Below, one piece after another: positions 1 through 5,990 of a stretch of 8,844 nt of DNA. The notes beneath the pieces are model-generated. The model saw only the letters and a list, made by a program, of their open reading frames with translations. It did not search any database and was not told where the DNA came from. Position 1 is the stretch's first letter. Every line of letters starts with the position of its first letter. Both the position numbers and the translations under genes were made by a program. Origin of the DNA: Bacteroidota bacterium (GTDB taxonomy: Bacteria > Bacteroidota > Ignavibacteria > Ignavibacteriales > Melioribacteraceae); the NCBI GenBank assembly GCA_021786655.1, contig JAJYMU010000222.1, forward strand, positions 1 to 8,844, in the 5' to 3' direction.

Positions 1-326
1 TTAACAGCTTTCTTTGCCCAAGAGCCGGTAACAATGTAATCGGCTTTGTTCTTCGGCGGCATTAAGTTGAGCGGCACCATTGAAAATTGAAGCGTTGCGC
101 CTCCTTGTAGAAACAGAATCGAATAGGTATCGCCGATGTTTAAAAGTTTGCGAAGGTTCGCATCTGCTTCTTTTATTATTCCGTCAAATATTTTTCCGCG
201 ATGGCTCATTTCCATAACGCACATGCCGCTTCCCTTGTAGGAATAAAAATCCTTCTGTGCCTCAAGCAAAACTTCTTCCGGCAGTATCGCGGGTCCCGCG
301 CTAAGATTATAAATTCGATTTTCCAT
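1..326 (-). CDS. serC: Phosphoserine aminotransferase, N-terminal 108 residues (cut by window edge)
   Basis: SerC is a cytoplasmic PLP enzyme that transaminates 3-phosphohydroxypyruvate with glutamate to give 3-phosphoserine, the second step of serine biosynthesis; in many bacteria it also serves pyridoxal phosphate synthesis. The frame is open from an ATG at 326 to the window edge. It starts MENRIYNLSAGPAILPEEVL, the typical SerC opening. The conserved segment MEMSHRGK follows at residues 38-45 and includes the arginine expected to bind substrate. The GGAT loop at 75-78 contacts the PLP phosphate, and TGSWAKKA begins at residue 100, its tryptophan (W103) stacking on the cofactor in the family. 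The PLP lysine lies beyond the window. A GGAG ribosome site sits 8 bases before the ATG (335-338). The gene follows the DUF1015 gene on the same strand after a 92-base gap that holds a hairpin pair. Identification is firm. Confidence 0.95.
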   Translation of the reverse strand, partial: MENRIYNLSAGPAILPEEVLLEAQKDFYSYKGSGMCVMEMSHRGKIFDGIIKEADANLRKLLNIGDTYSILFLQGGATLQFSMVPLNLMPPKNKADYIVTGSWAKKAV

Positions 327-356
327 TTTTTCTACTCCGTTTGTTTATTCCATGTT

Positions 357-418
357 GTAGTGAACGGTTTCAAACCGTTCCGCTATATTTATCGGAAAGG
401 CCTAAGACCTTTCCCTAC
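357..418. repeat. REP/BIME-like pair of hairpins bounded by GTAG and CTAC
   Basis: The gap between the DUF1015 gene and serC is largely filled by two hairpins in opposite orientation. On the plus strand, GTAG (357-360) is followed after one base by a perfect 9-1-9 inverted repeat, GAACGGTTTCAAACCGTTC (362-380). On the minus strand, GTAG (418-415) is followed directly by GGAAAGG (414-408), which pairs with CCTTTCC (400-394); the stem extends inwards with one mismatch. A GTAG tetranucleotide next to a hairpin, duplicated in inverted orientation, is the architecture of REP elements and BIMEs, which are mobilised by REP-associated tyrosine transposases. No transposase is present and this is the only copy in the window, so the assignment rests on structure alone. 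If transcribed, the hairpins lie in the DUF1015-serC mRNA, where they could affect decay or termination. Confidence 0.6.
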
Positions 419-1651
419 TTAAATCACATGCACTAGCAGACCATCTCTCAACTTTGGTTCGAACCAAGTTGATTTCGGAGGCATTGTTTCGCCAACATCT
501 GAAATATTTATCAAGTCATCAACCGATACAGGATACATCGAGAATGCGACCGATGCTTTGCCGCTGTTGACCAACTTCTCCAATTCGGCCGTACCGCGTA
601 TTCCGCCAATGAAATCAACGTTCGTATCGGTGCGCGGGTCTTCAATGCCGAGAATGGGATGAAGCAAAAAATTTTGAAGTGTGCTTACATCGAGTTTATC
701 TCCAACCGCTTTGCCGGGTTTCACATTTTCTCCCGGCTTCAGCAGATACCATTTTTTATCCATGTACATACAAAAAGTTTTCTGTGAAGGCGGATTTGGC
801 GAACCGGTTTCTTCAAACGAAAAATTATTTTTTATCTTGGAAAGAAATTCATCCTTGTTCATTTTCAGATCGAACACAACCCGGTTGTACGGCATAATTT
901 TCAGTTGATCGGCGGGAAACAGCACAGCGATAAAATAGTTGTACTCTTCATCACCTTTGTGATTGCCGTTCTGTTCTTTCTTCACTTTTTGTGCACGACT
1001 AGCGCTTGCTGCTCTGTGGTGCCCGTCAGCTATGTAAAGATTCTTAACTTTTGCGATTTCATTTACAATTGTATTTGTATGATCGTTCGGCACAATCCAA
1101 ACTTGATGTTTAATGCCGTCCGTGGAAGTGAAATCATAAAGCGGGGATGATTTTTTCATCGTTTCGTTTACGACTTTATCGATCTCGGCAACAGCTTTAT
1201 AAGTTAGAAATACTGGACCGGTCTGCGCTTCGGTTGTTACGATATGATTTGTTCTATCATCCTCTTTCACTTTGCGCGTCTTCTCATGTTTCTTGATCAC
1301 ATCATTATCATAATCTTCAACGGAAAACGTTGCGGCAACACCAACTTGTGAATGGCTGCCCATGGTTAGTTTGTAAATATACAAATGCGGGTCCGTGTCT
1401 TGAACCAGCGGTGCTTCCGCTTTCAGTCTTTCAAAATTTGATTTTGCTTTCTGATAAACTTCCGGCGAGTAAACATCTTTCAAATCTCTTATTTCAATTT
1501 CCGAACGGGTAACGCGCAGAAAACTTAACGGATTTCCTTTTGCAAGTTCAGCGGCTTCTTCGCGGTTTACAACATCGTATGGAACACTTGCAACAAGATG
1601 AGCTACTTTTTCATTTGGTCTAACTGCTCTGAATAGACGAATAACAGCCAT
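419..1651 (-). CDS. DUF1015 family protein (serine-biosynthesis neighbour)
   Basis: A 410-residue cytoplasmic protein of the DUF1015 family (PF06245); the length is normal for the family. Recognisable conserved blocks are the N-terminal VPYDVVNREEA (23-33), KGNPLSFLRV (38-47), the charged KHEKTRKVKEDDR (121-133), YIADGHHR (206-213) and MPYNRVV (253-259). The DGHHR block looks like a possible catalytic or metal-binding site, but the family has no established reaction that I can name. There are no signal peptide or membrane segments. The ATG at 1651 has a GGAGA ribosome site close upstream (1656-1660). DUF1015 genes often sit next to serA or serC, and here the gene precedes serC on the same strand, which supports a role tied to serine or phosphoserine metabolism. 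That role is inferred from context only. Family membership is confident; function is unknown. Confidence 0.9.
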   Translation of the reverse strand: MAVIRLFRAVRPNEKVAHLVASVPYDVVNREEAAELAKGNPLSFLRVTRSEIEIRDLKDVYSPEVYQKAKSNFERLKAEAPLVQDTDPHLYIYKLTMGSHSQVGVAATFSVEDYDNDVIKKHEKTRKVKEDDRTNHIVTTEAQTGPVFLTYKAVAEIDKVVNETMKKSSPLYDFTSTDGIKHQVWIVPNDHTNTIVNEIAKVKNLYIADGHHRAASASRAQKVKKEQNGNHKGDEEYNYFIAVLFPADQLKIMPYNRVVFDLKMNKDEFLSKIKNNFSFEETGSPNPPSQKTFCMYMDKKWYLLKPGENVKPGKAVGDKLDVSTLQNFLLHPILGIEDPRTDTNVDFIGGIRGTAELEKLVNSGKASVAFSMYPVSVDDLINISDVGETMPPKSTWFEPKLRDGLLVHVI

Positions 1652-1720
1652 GATTTCTCCACAATGTTCAAAAATTTACCAATGAAAATTAGCATTAATA
1701 GAAATGATTTGAAAGGAAGA

Positions 1721-1743
1721 GGCGCGGCTAGAATCGACGCGCC
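1721..1743 (-). terminator. Possible terminator of the pirin gene
   Basis: GGCGCG (1721-1726) and CGCGCC (1738-1743) form a 6-bp all-GC stem with an 11-base loop, starting about 20 bases beyond the pirin stop codon. It stands out from its AT-rich surroundings. Read on the minus strand it is followed by a pyrimidine-rich tail (TCTTCCTTTC) rather than a clean T run, so termination would be moderate at best. It separates the marR-pirin unit from the DUF1015-serC unit. Confidence 0.45.
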
Positions 1744-1765
1744 CAATAAAAAGTGATGTGAATTT

Positions 1766-2473
1766 TCAGAAATCCATTGTCATATCAAATAGAATTATCT
1801 TGGAATCTGTTTCAGCCGAAATTGAGATTTCTTTTTCTTCCGTGAGTTTTGCAGCATCACCGCTATTTAAGGATTGCCCGTTCACATTTGCAGACCCTTC
1901 AATGACGTGCACATATACACCGCGCCCGTCTAAAACTTTATACGTGACTTGTTTACCTTTGTCCAAGTCCGAAAGGTAAATGACGGCATCTTGATTAATG
2001 AAAATCACACCGTCTTCTTTTACACCGCTTACAACCTTCAACAATTTGTTCTGTTTGTCTTCGTGCGCAAATTTCTTTTGTTCGTATGATGGCGTGAGTC
2101 CCGGCTTGTTAGGAATAAACCATATCTGAAGCAGCTTAAGATCTTCGACAGCAGACGGATTGAATTCGGAATGGCGAATTCCACTCCCAGCTGTCATTCG
2201 TTGAACTTCGTTAACAGTGATAGTCCCCTCTCCACCAGAACTGTCCTTGTGCGCAACCGTACCTTCCAAAAGATCGGATACTATTTCCATGTTGTTATGA
2301 GGATGAGTTGGAAAACCGGAATCGGGCAGAATCAGATCATCGTTCATTACGCGCAGTGGTCCGAAATGCAAATTTGTCGGATCGTAATATTCGCCGAATG
2401 AAAAACTGTGGTAGCTATCCAGCCAGTCTATTTTTGTTCTTCCCCGTTCATTGCTTCTTCGTATTTCGATCAT
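1766..2473 (-). CDS. Pirin family protein (YhhW-type, bicupin)
   Basis: A 235-residue pirin, close in length and sequence pattern to E. coli YhhW, a metal-binding cupin with quercetin 2,3-dioxygenase activity in vitro; the physiological substrate is generally unknown. The N-terminal cupin carries the whole metal site: H57 and H59 in GFPTHPHNNMEI, then H101 and E103 in GSGIRHSEFNPS, the same spacing as in YhhW. Other pirin hallmarks are the WLDSYHSFSFGEYYDP opening (17-32) and LLQIWFIP. The C-terminal cupin (from about 140) lacks an equivalent metal set, as is usual for the family. The ATG at 2473 has no clear Shine-Dalgarno sequence. The gene lies downstream of marR on the same strand, with a palindrome in the gap, so control by that regulator is likely (inference). 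A cytoplasmic redox- or aromatic-stress role is plausible but not shown by the sequence. Confidence 0.93.
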   Translation of the reverse strand: MIEIRRSNERGRTKIDWLDSYHSFSFGEYYDPTNLHFGPLRVMNDDLILPDSGFPTHPHNNMEIVSDLLEGTVAHKDSSGGEGTITVNEVQRMTAGSGIRHSEFNPSAVEDLKLLQIWFIPNKPGLTPSYEQKKFAHEDKQNKLLKVVSGVKEDGVIFINQDAVIYLSDLDKGKQVTYKVLDGRGVYVHVIEGSANVNGQSLNSGDAAKLTEEKEISISAETDSKIILFDMTMDF

Positions 2474-2489
2474 TTTGGGTTTTTTCTAT

Positions 2490-2504
2490 TTAGTATAATA
2501 CTAA
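2490..2504. promoter_or_regulatory. Perfect 7-1-7 palindrome, probable MarR operator upstream of pirin
   Basis: TTAGTATAATACTAA (plus strand) is a perfect inverted repeat with one central base, 17 bases upstream of the pirin ATG. MarR proteins bind as dimers to short AT-rich palindromes of this kind, and a marR gene lies directly upstream. On the minus strand the palindrome contains TATTAT, which could serve as a -10 element with TTGCGT 16 bases before it as a weak -35, so bound protein would block transcription. The identical half-site ATACTAA recurs at 3056-3062 upstream of marR. The palindrome is seen directly; the binding protein is inferred. Confidence 0.55.
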
Positions 2505-2528
2505 CTCGTAATATAAACGCAAAATTTT

Positions 2529-2987
2529 TTAAGTTAGTTCCTTAACCGTCGTTCCTAACTTCTTCAGTAAATCACCAAGCGCTTTTTGTTCTTCTGCATT
2601 CAGGACGGACATAAGTTTGGTTATATGCTCTGCATGCATCTTAAATGTTTCGTTGAAAACCTCATGCCCCTTTGCCGTTAACTGAACCAATATCGCTCGT
2701 CTGTCTTCTTTGCTGGGTATTCTTTCCACATAACCAAGTTTTTCGATGTTGTCCAGAACCAACGTCATGTTGCCGCCGCTGACGAGCATCTTATTGCAAA
2801 TCTCTCCGACTTTAAGTGGTCCAAGATGACCAAGAACTTCTATAACGGCAAATTGCGGTTGAGTTAATCCGAATGATTTGATATTGTCGTTGGATTTTTT
2901 TGAAAAGGATGCAAATGCGCGTGCCAGTTTTACCCAAGTTGAAAGAGCGAGATCGGCTTTTTTTCCATATTTCTTAGTTGTTTTCAG
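2529..2987 (-). CDS. MarR family transcriptional regulator with non-canonical start
   Basis: A winged helix-turn-helix repressor of the MarR family, about 152 residues if it starts at the CTG at 2987. From there it reads KTTKKYGKKADLALSTWVKL (N-terminal dimer helices), then GLTQPQFAVIEVLGHLG, the recognition region VGEICNKMLVSGGNMTLVLD, and the wing with the family-typical EDRRA, followed by C-terminal dimerisation helices. The only in-frame ATG is at 2789 (residue 67 here). Starting there would remove the N-terminal half and much of the DNA-binding domain, so it is rejected. The frame stays open back to a stop at 3018-3020 with no ATG, GTG or TTG. CTG (2985-2987) or ATT (2988-2990) is therefore the best candidate; AGG lies 4 bases before the CTG. 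A promoter-like TTGACA/TATAAT pair lies just upstream, consistent with this start. It has a single cysteine (C64). The likely target is the pirin gene and itself. Confidence 0.85.
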   Translation of the reverse strand: MKTTKKYGKKADLALSTWVKLARAFASFSKKSNDNIKSFGLTQPQFAVIEVLGHLGPLKVGEICNKMLVSGGNMTLVLDNIEKLGYVERIPSKEDRRAILVQLTAKGHEVFNETFKMHAEHITKLMSVLNAEEQKALGDLLKKLGTTVKELT

Positions 2988-3016
2988 AATGCCTAATTGA
3001 AATAATACGAAATGAA

Positions 3017-3043
3017 ATTATATTTTTATTATACATTTGTCAA
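3017..3043 (-). promoter_or_regulatory. Probable sigma-70-type promoter of marR
   Basis: On the minus strand, a consensus TTGACA (3043-3038) is followed after 15 bases by a consensus TATAAT (3022-3017). The spacing is two bases shorter than ideal, but both hexamers are perfect. Transcription would start near 3010, leaving a leader of about 20 bases before the proposed CTG/ATT start of marR. The half-site ATACTAA (3056-3062), shared with the pirin operator, lies 12 bases upstream of the -35 hexamer. Confidence 0.6.
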
Positions 3044-3069
3044 GTGTAGGAAAGAATACTAAATTGATT

Positions 3070-3098
3070 TTGGAATTAGTTTTTATCGACGATAAAAA
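3070..3098 (+). promoter_or_regulatory. Possible promoter of the DUF2203 gene with overlapping 9-1-9 palindrome
   Basis: TTTTTATCG (3080-3088), one central base, and CGATAAAAA (3090-3098) form a perfect inverted repeat. It overlaps a plausible promoter: TTGGAA (3070-3075), a 17-base spacer, and TAAAAA (3093-3098). That is the usual place for a repressor operator. The half-site is unlike the TTAGTAT half-site at the pirin promoter, so a different regulator would be expected. The palindrome is certain; promoter and operator functions are inferred. Confidence 0.4.
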
Positions 3099-3119
3099 TT
3101 AGATTTTTCTAGAAAGACT

Positions 3120-3500
3120 ATGGCACAGACAGCTACAAAATATTTCACACCTCAAGAGGCACGGAAGACTTTGCCGTTGGTTCGGCAAATCGTACGAGAT
3201 ATTCTTAACAACGCTTTTCAAGTCAGAACCATCGCGGATTCTTTAAGCGGCGACACCGGATCCAATGACGAGATAGACCACCTTACTCGAGAACTAAATT
3301 CTTTTATGAGAGAGTTGGAAGAAATCGGTTGCTCATACAAGGATTGGGATTTTCAAGTCGGGCTTGTTGATTTTCCCTCAATCATTGACGACAAAGAAGT
3401 TTTACTCTGCTGGCGAAGCGATGAAGACGAAATTCTTTTCTACCATGGAATTGATGAAGGATTTGCCGGAAGAAAATTAATTCCTAAAGAATACTTATAG
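3120..3500 (+). CDS. DUF2203 family protein
   Basis: A 126-residue soluble protein of the DUF2203 family (PF09969), of normal length. The start, YFTPQEARKTLPLVRQIVRD (8-27), matches the family's N-terminal helix. The C-terminal half carries the conserved core: WDFQVGLVDFPS (76-87), then LLCWR (95-99), then an acidic EDEILFYHGIDEGFAGRKL segment (102-120). The middle is charged and probably helical or coiled coil. No enzymatic function is established for the family and the sequence does not suggest one. The ATG at 3120 is preceded by a weak AGAAAG ribosome site and a 10-bp palindrome, TTTCTAGAAA (3106-3115). It is transcribed divergently from marR and converges on the osmC-like gene with only 15 bases between stops. 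Family assignment is confident; role unknown. Confidence 0.88.
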   Translation: MAQTATKYFTPQEARKTLPLVRQIVRDILNNAFQVRTIADSLSGDTGSNDEIDHLTRELNSFMRELEEIGCSYKDWDFQVGLVDFPSIIDDKEVLLCWRSDEDEILFYHGIDEGFAGRKLIPKEYL

Positions 3501-3515
3501 ACTCTCTCTCAATAA

Positions 3516-3947
3516 TTAGTTTCTTGCCGCTTCAATTCTATATGAATGTGTTATCTCTACCGCTTTTTGAAGCATCGCAGTAACGCTACAATAAGTTTTC
3601 TGTGAAAGCTCAATCGCTCTTTCAACCGCTTCAACAGGAATTTCTTTGCCGTAGAAAACATACTCAAGATGAATTTTTGTAAATACCTGAGGATGAGTTT
3701 CTTGCACTTCCGCGGAAAGATTCATTTCAAAACCATCAAGCTGAATTTTTTTCTTTTGAAGTATTACCGCAACGTCGCTGCCGGTGCATCCGGCAAGTGC
3801 TAAAAGAATTAGTTCTTTCGGTCGTGTTCCGGCATCGCTTCCGCCGAATTGTTCGGGTCCATCCATTGTTACCCAGTGATTAGAATCGGTCTTGCCGACA
3901 AATGTTACGCCTTTTATCTGTTTGACATAAGCTTTTTTTGTAGCCAT
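3516..3947 (-). CDS. OsmC family protein (peroxiredoxin-like)
   Basis: A 143-residue cytoplasmic protein of the OsmC/Ohr superfamily, nearer the YhfA-like OsmC group than true Ohr. Members reduce organic hydroperoxides using a pair of cysteines. Both are present: C54 in LLALAGCTGSDVAVIL, on the central helix, and C120 in KTYCSVTAML. The conserved RPKE (42-45) supplies the arginine and glutamate that position the active cysteine in the family. The start is well supported by AGGAG (3954-3958) 6 bases before the ATG. The gene lies downstream of the four-helix-bundle gene on the same strand, and its leader contains one arm of the inverted repeat that brackets that gene. A thiol-dependent antioxidant role is likely from family and intact cysteines; the substrate is not known. 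Confidence 0.92.
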   Translation of the reverse strand: MATKKAYVKQIKGVTFVGKTDSNHWVTMDGPEQFGGSDAGTRPKELILLALAGCTGSDVAVILQKKKIQLDGFEMNLSAEVQETHPQVFTKIHLEYVFYGKEIPVEAVERAIELSQKTYCSVTAMLQKAVEITHSYRIEAARN

Positions 3948-3960
3948 TTAATTCTCCTTT

Positions 3961-3972
3961 GCAGATAGCAGT
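3961..3972 (+). repeat. Left arm of 12-bp inverted repeat around the four-helix-bundle gene
   Basis: GCAGATAGCAGT here is the exact reverse complement of ACTGCTATCTGC at 4398-4409. It continues into more GCAG/CTGC words (to about 3992), a degenerate repetitive tract. It lies between the osmC-like start and the stop of the four-helix-bundle gene, just outside the osmC ribosome site. Confidence 0.7.
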
Positions 3973-4017
3973 CTGCAGTTTGCCGTTCGCAGAAAATTAA
4001 TTTCGGTCTAATATGGT

Positions 4018-4368
4018 TTAGCGTATTGCTTTCATTAGACCAACTAACATCTTTTTTATCTCTTCAATTTGATGTTGAATTTTCTCAAAGGATTCAATCT
4101 CTATAAAGTTTAAGTCCTTTGACAAAAGAATTTCATACTCAACTTCTTTTGCAGAACCAAAACTTATTTGCAAGAATCGAGCAAAATCTTTGTTGCTTGT
4201 TCTGCTGGAACCCTCAGCTATATTGGCTGCAATCGAAACTGCTGCTCTGCGGATCTGGTTTACCAAACCATAAAGCTCTTCTTTGGGAAATTTTGAAGTT
4301 AGAGAATATACCTCAAGAGCCAACGCGTGAGCATTTTGCCATACTTTTAATGATTTATAATCTTGCAT
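4018..4368 (-). CDS. Four-helix-bundle protein (23S rRNA intervening-sequence / S23 type)
   Basis: A 116-residue protein of the four-helix-bundle family (PF05635, TIGR02436), first known from open reading frames inside 23S rRNA intervening sequences of spirochaetes and common as stand-alone genes in Bacteroidota and relatives. The signature is complete: DYKSLKVWQNAHALALEVY (3-21), FPKEELYGLVNQIRRAAVSI (27-46), AANIAEGSSR (47-56), KDFARFLQISFGSAKEVEYE (60-79), then a C-terminal helix. The family shares its fold with the Avd accessory protein of diversity-generating retroelements, but no reverse transcriptase or template repeat is present. The ATG at 4368 has a GGGGA ribosome site (4373-4377). 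A perfect 12-bp inverted repeat flanks the gene, suggesting it may have been inserted as a small unit. Biochemical function is unknown; a nucleic-acid or ribosome link is suspected from the family only. Confidence 0.92.
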   Translation of the reverse strand: MQDYKSLKVWQNAHALALEVYSLTSKFPKEELYGLVNQIRRAAVSIAANIAEGSSRTSNKDFARFLQISFGSAKEVEYEILLSKDLNFIEIESFEKIQHQIEEIKKMLVGLMKAIR

Positions 4369-4397
4369 TTAATCCCCAATAATTTATTTAACTTCTT

Positions 4398-4409
4398 ACT
4401 GCTATCTGC
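4398..4409 (-). repeat. Right arm of 12-bp inverted repeat around the four-helix-bundle gene
   Basis: ACTGCTATCTGC is the exact reverse complement of 3961-3972. It is followed by CAACTGC, echoing the CTGC/GCAG words of the left side. It lies between the four-helix-bundle start and the stop of the purine permease gene. Confidence 0.7.
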
Positions 4410-4423
4410 CAACTGCGATCCGA

Positions 4424-5725
4424 TCAATACGGATAGAACACGTAGAACAAAACCGAAAGCGCACACAGGACCCACATTCCCGGTTTAACTTCTTTGATTC
4501 TTCCGGCAACAAAAAATGTTAACGGATAAATAACAAACCCCGCCGTCATTCCAATTCCGAGATTATAAGTAAAACTCATCAATGTCATTGTAATAAAAAC
4601 GGGAATTGTTTCAGCAAGATCATCAAACTTCAAATGTGCCACTGGAGAGATCATTAGCAAACCAACTACTATTAGCGCTGCACCGTAAGCGTAAGCCGGA
4701 ATAGCGGAGAAAAGTGGTGCGAAGAAAAGCGCGCACAAAAACAAAATTGCAGTAACAACGGCGGTTAATCCGCTCTTTCCCCCCGCTTCAATTCCCGCAG
4801 CAGACTCAATGTACGTCCCCGTAGTTGTTGTTCCGCAAACAGCACCGATAATAGTTGCTAGTGCATCACTAAGCATGGGTTTTTCTATTTCGGGAAGGTT
4901 GCCGTTTTCATCCAACATTTTAGCTTTGTAGCCGAGCCCAAGCAACGTGCCCATCGTATCAACGAAATCCATCACGAAGACAACTAAGATCACAGCAAAG
5001 AATCCCCAACTAAGCGCTCCAAAAATATCCAGTTGCAAAAACAAAGGAGAAATATCGGGAGGTAAACTAACTAGCTCTTTCGGAAATTCAGTGATTTTGA
5101 AAATGAATCCGAGAAATGCGGCGATCAAAATACCTATTAAGATTGCGCCGTTTACTTTTTTGATCATTAGAATGCCAATAAGCAGAAAGGCAAAAATGCC
5201 GAGAAGAACGGAAGGATCCTGAAGATTTCCAACATGAACCGGCGCACCAGGCACGCCAATTTTAACAATACCGGTTTCGTTCAAACCGATAAATGTTAAG
5301 AACAGACCGATACCGGATGCGAATGCAATTTTCAAACTTTCCGGAATTGCATTTGCAAGCCAGCTTCTGATGTTCAGCAATGTAATTATTGTGAATAGAA
5401 CACCGCCGATGAAAATTGCACCGAGAGCCGTCTGCCAGCTGTAATGAAGAACATTCACAACCGTGTAAGCAACAAAAGCATTCTCACCCATGTACGGTGC
5501 AATTGCAAACGGACGCTTTGCATACACGCCCATCAAGAGTGTGCCAAAGAATGCACTTAGAATAGTAGCAACCATCGAAGCGCCAAACGGCATTCCGGCT
5601 GCCTCAAGAATTTTGGGGTTAACGATGATAATGTAAGCCATCGTTACAAATGTTGTGGCGCCGCCGATAATTTCTTGCTTAACCGTTGTGCCGAGCTCGT
5701 CGAGCTGAAAAAACTTTCTCAGCAT
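4424..5725 (-). CDS. NCS2-family purine permease (AzgA-type, guanine/hypoxanthine/adenine)
   Basis: A 433-residue inner-membrane transporter of the AzgA-like branch of the NCS2 (nucleobase-cation symporter 2) family, which includes PbuG/PbuO and E. coli GhxP/AdeP. It probably imports a purine base with protons. Visible family motifs are ELGTTVKQEIIGGATTFVTM (10-29), the APYMGENAF loop (76-84), DFVDTMGTLLG (253-263), and GTTTTGTYIESAAGI (298-312) followed by EAGGKSGLTAVV (313-324); the last blocks form the substrate site in the family. Hydrophobic segments fill nearly the whole length, in keeping with the 14-segment fold, and the length is normal. A strong GGGAGG ribosome site (5731-5736) lies 5 bases before the ATG at 5725. 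It follows the DUF2905 gene by 43 bases and is probably cotranscribed with it. Exact base specificity cannot be read from the sequence. Confidence 0.93.
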   Translation of the reverse strand: MLRKFFQLDELGTTVKQEIIGGATTFVTMAYIIIVNPKILEAAGMPFGASMVATILSAFFGTLLMGVYAKRPFAIAPYMGENAFVAYTVVNVLHYSWQTALGAIFIGGVLFTIITLLNIRSWLANAIPESLKIAFASGIGLFLTFIGLNETGIVKIGVPGAPVHVGNLQDPSVLLGIFAFLLIGILMIKKVNGAILIGILIAAFLGFIFKITEFPKELVSLPPDISPLFLQLDIFGALSWGFFAVILVVFVMDFVDTMGTLLGLGYKAKMLDENGNLPEIEKPMLSDALATIIGAVCGTTTTGTYIESAAGIEAGGKSGLTAVVTAILFLCALFFAPLFSAIPAYAYGAALIVVGLLMISPVAHLKFDDLAETIPVFITMTLMSFTYNLGIGMTAGFVIYPLTFFVAGRIKEVKPGMWVLCALSVLFYVFYPY

Positions 5726-5768
5726 TTTATCCTCCCGAAAGTATGTTGGTAGAATTGGTAACTAAAAT

Positions 5769-5990
5769 TTATTTGCGTAATAAATAAAGGATCAACGAAA
5801 GGATTAGACTTAGGATTATCGATGTAACGATTGGAAAATAAAACGTAAAGTTTTTTCCTTTTATTACAATATCACCTGGCAGCTTGCCGAGAAAAGGAAT
5901 CTTGTCCCAAAATGTTAGCGCAACTCCGATTGCAATCAAAAGTATGCCGCCGATGATTAGAAATTTGCCGAGAGAGTTTAGTTCGTTCAT
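5769..5990 (-). CDS. DUF2905 family small membrane protein
   Basis: A 73-residue protein of the DUF2905 family (PF11146), of normal size. It has two membrane segments, LGKFLIIGGILLIAIGVALTF (about 7-27) and PIVTSIILSLILSLILYLL (about 53-71). Between them lies the family's conserved loop IPFLGKLPGDIVIKGKNFTFYFP (about 31-53), in which the LPGD turn is the hallmark. Its function is not known. The ATG at 5990 has a weak GGA upstream. It is the first gene of a probable two-gene unit with the purine permease, which starts 43 bases downstream. A transport-related role would be a guess from position only. Confidence 0.85.
   Translation of the reverse strand: MNELNSLGKFLIIGGILLIAIGVALTFWDKIPFLGKLPGDIVIKGKNFTFYFPIVTSIILSLILSLILYLLRK

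Noticed and set aside
201..422. Plus-strand open frame of 73 codons across the serC start and the hairpin pair
   Set aside because: It is antisense to the SerC N-terminus, and its end merely translates the palindromic repeat; there is no sign of coding selection.
905..1150. Plus-strand open frame of 81 codons inside the DUF1015 gene
   Set aside because: The composition is erratic, there is no ribosome site and no recognisable family; it is antisense to a well-conserved protein.
2529..2789. Short 86-residue MarR protein starting at the ATG at 2789
   Set aside because: It would lose the N-terminal helices and much of the DNA-binding domain, while the frame upstream encodes exactly the conserved missing part.
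4018..4368. Diversity-generating retroelement, since Avd shares the four-helix-bundle fold
   Set aside because: There is no reverse transcriptase, no template/variable repeat pair and no variable C-type lectin gene in the window; the sequence matches the stand-alone intervening-sequence-type family.
4418..4434. Hairpin ATCCG/CGGAT as terminator of the permease gene
   Set aside because: The stem is 5 bp, overlaps the last codons of the gene, and has no T run following it on the minus strand.
5726..5768. Purine riboswitch upstream of the NCS2 permease
   Set aside because: The gap to the DUF2905 gene is only 43 bases, too short for the aptamer, and no three-way-junction pattern is visible there or in the leader of DUF2905.
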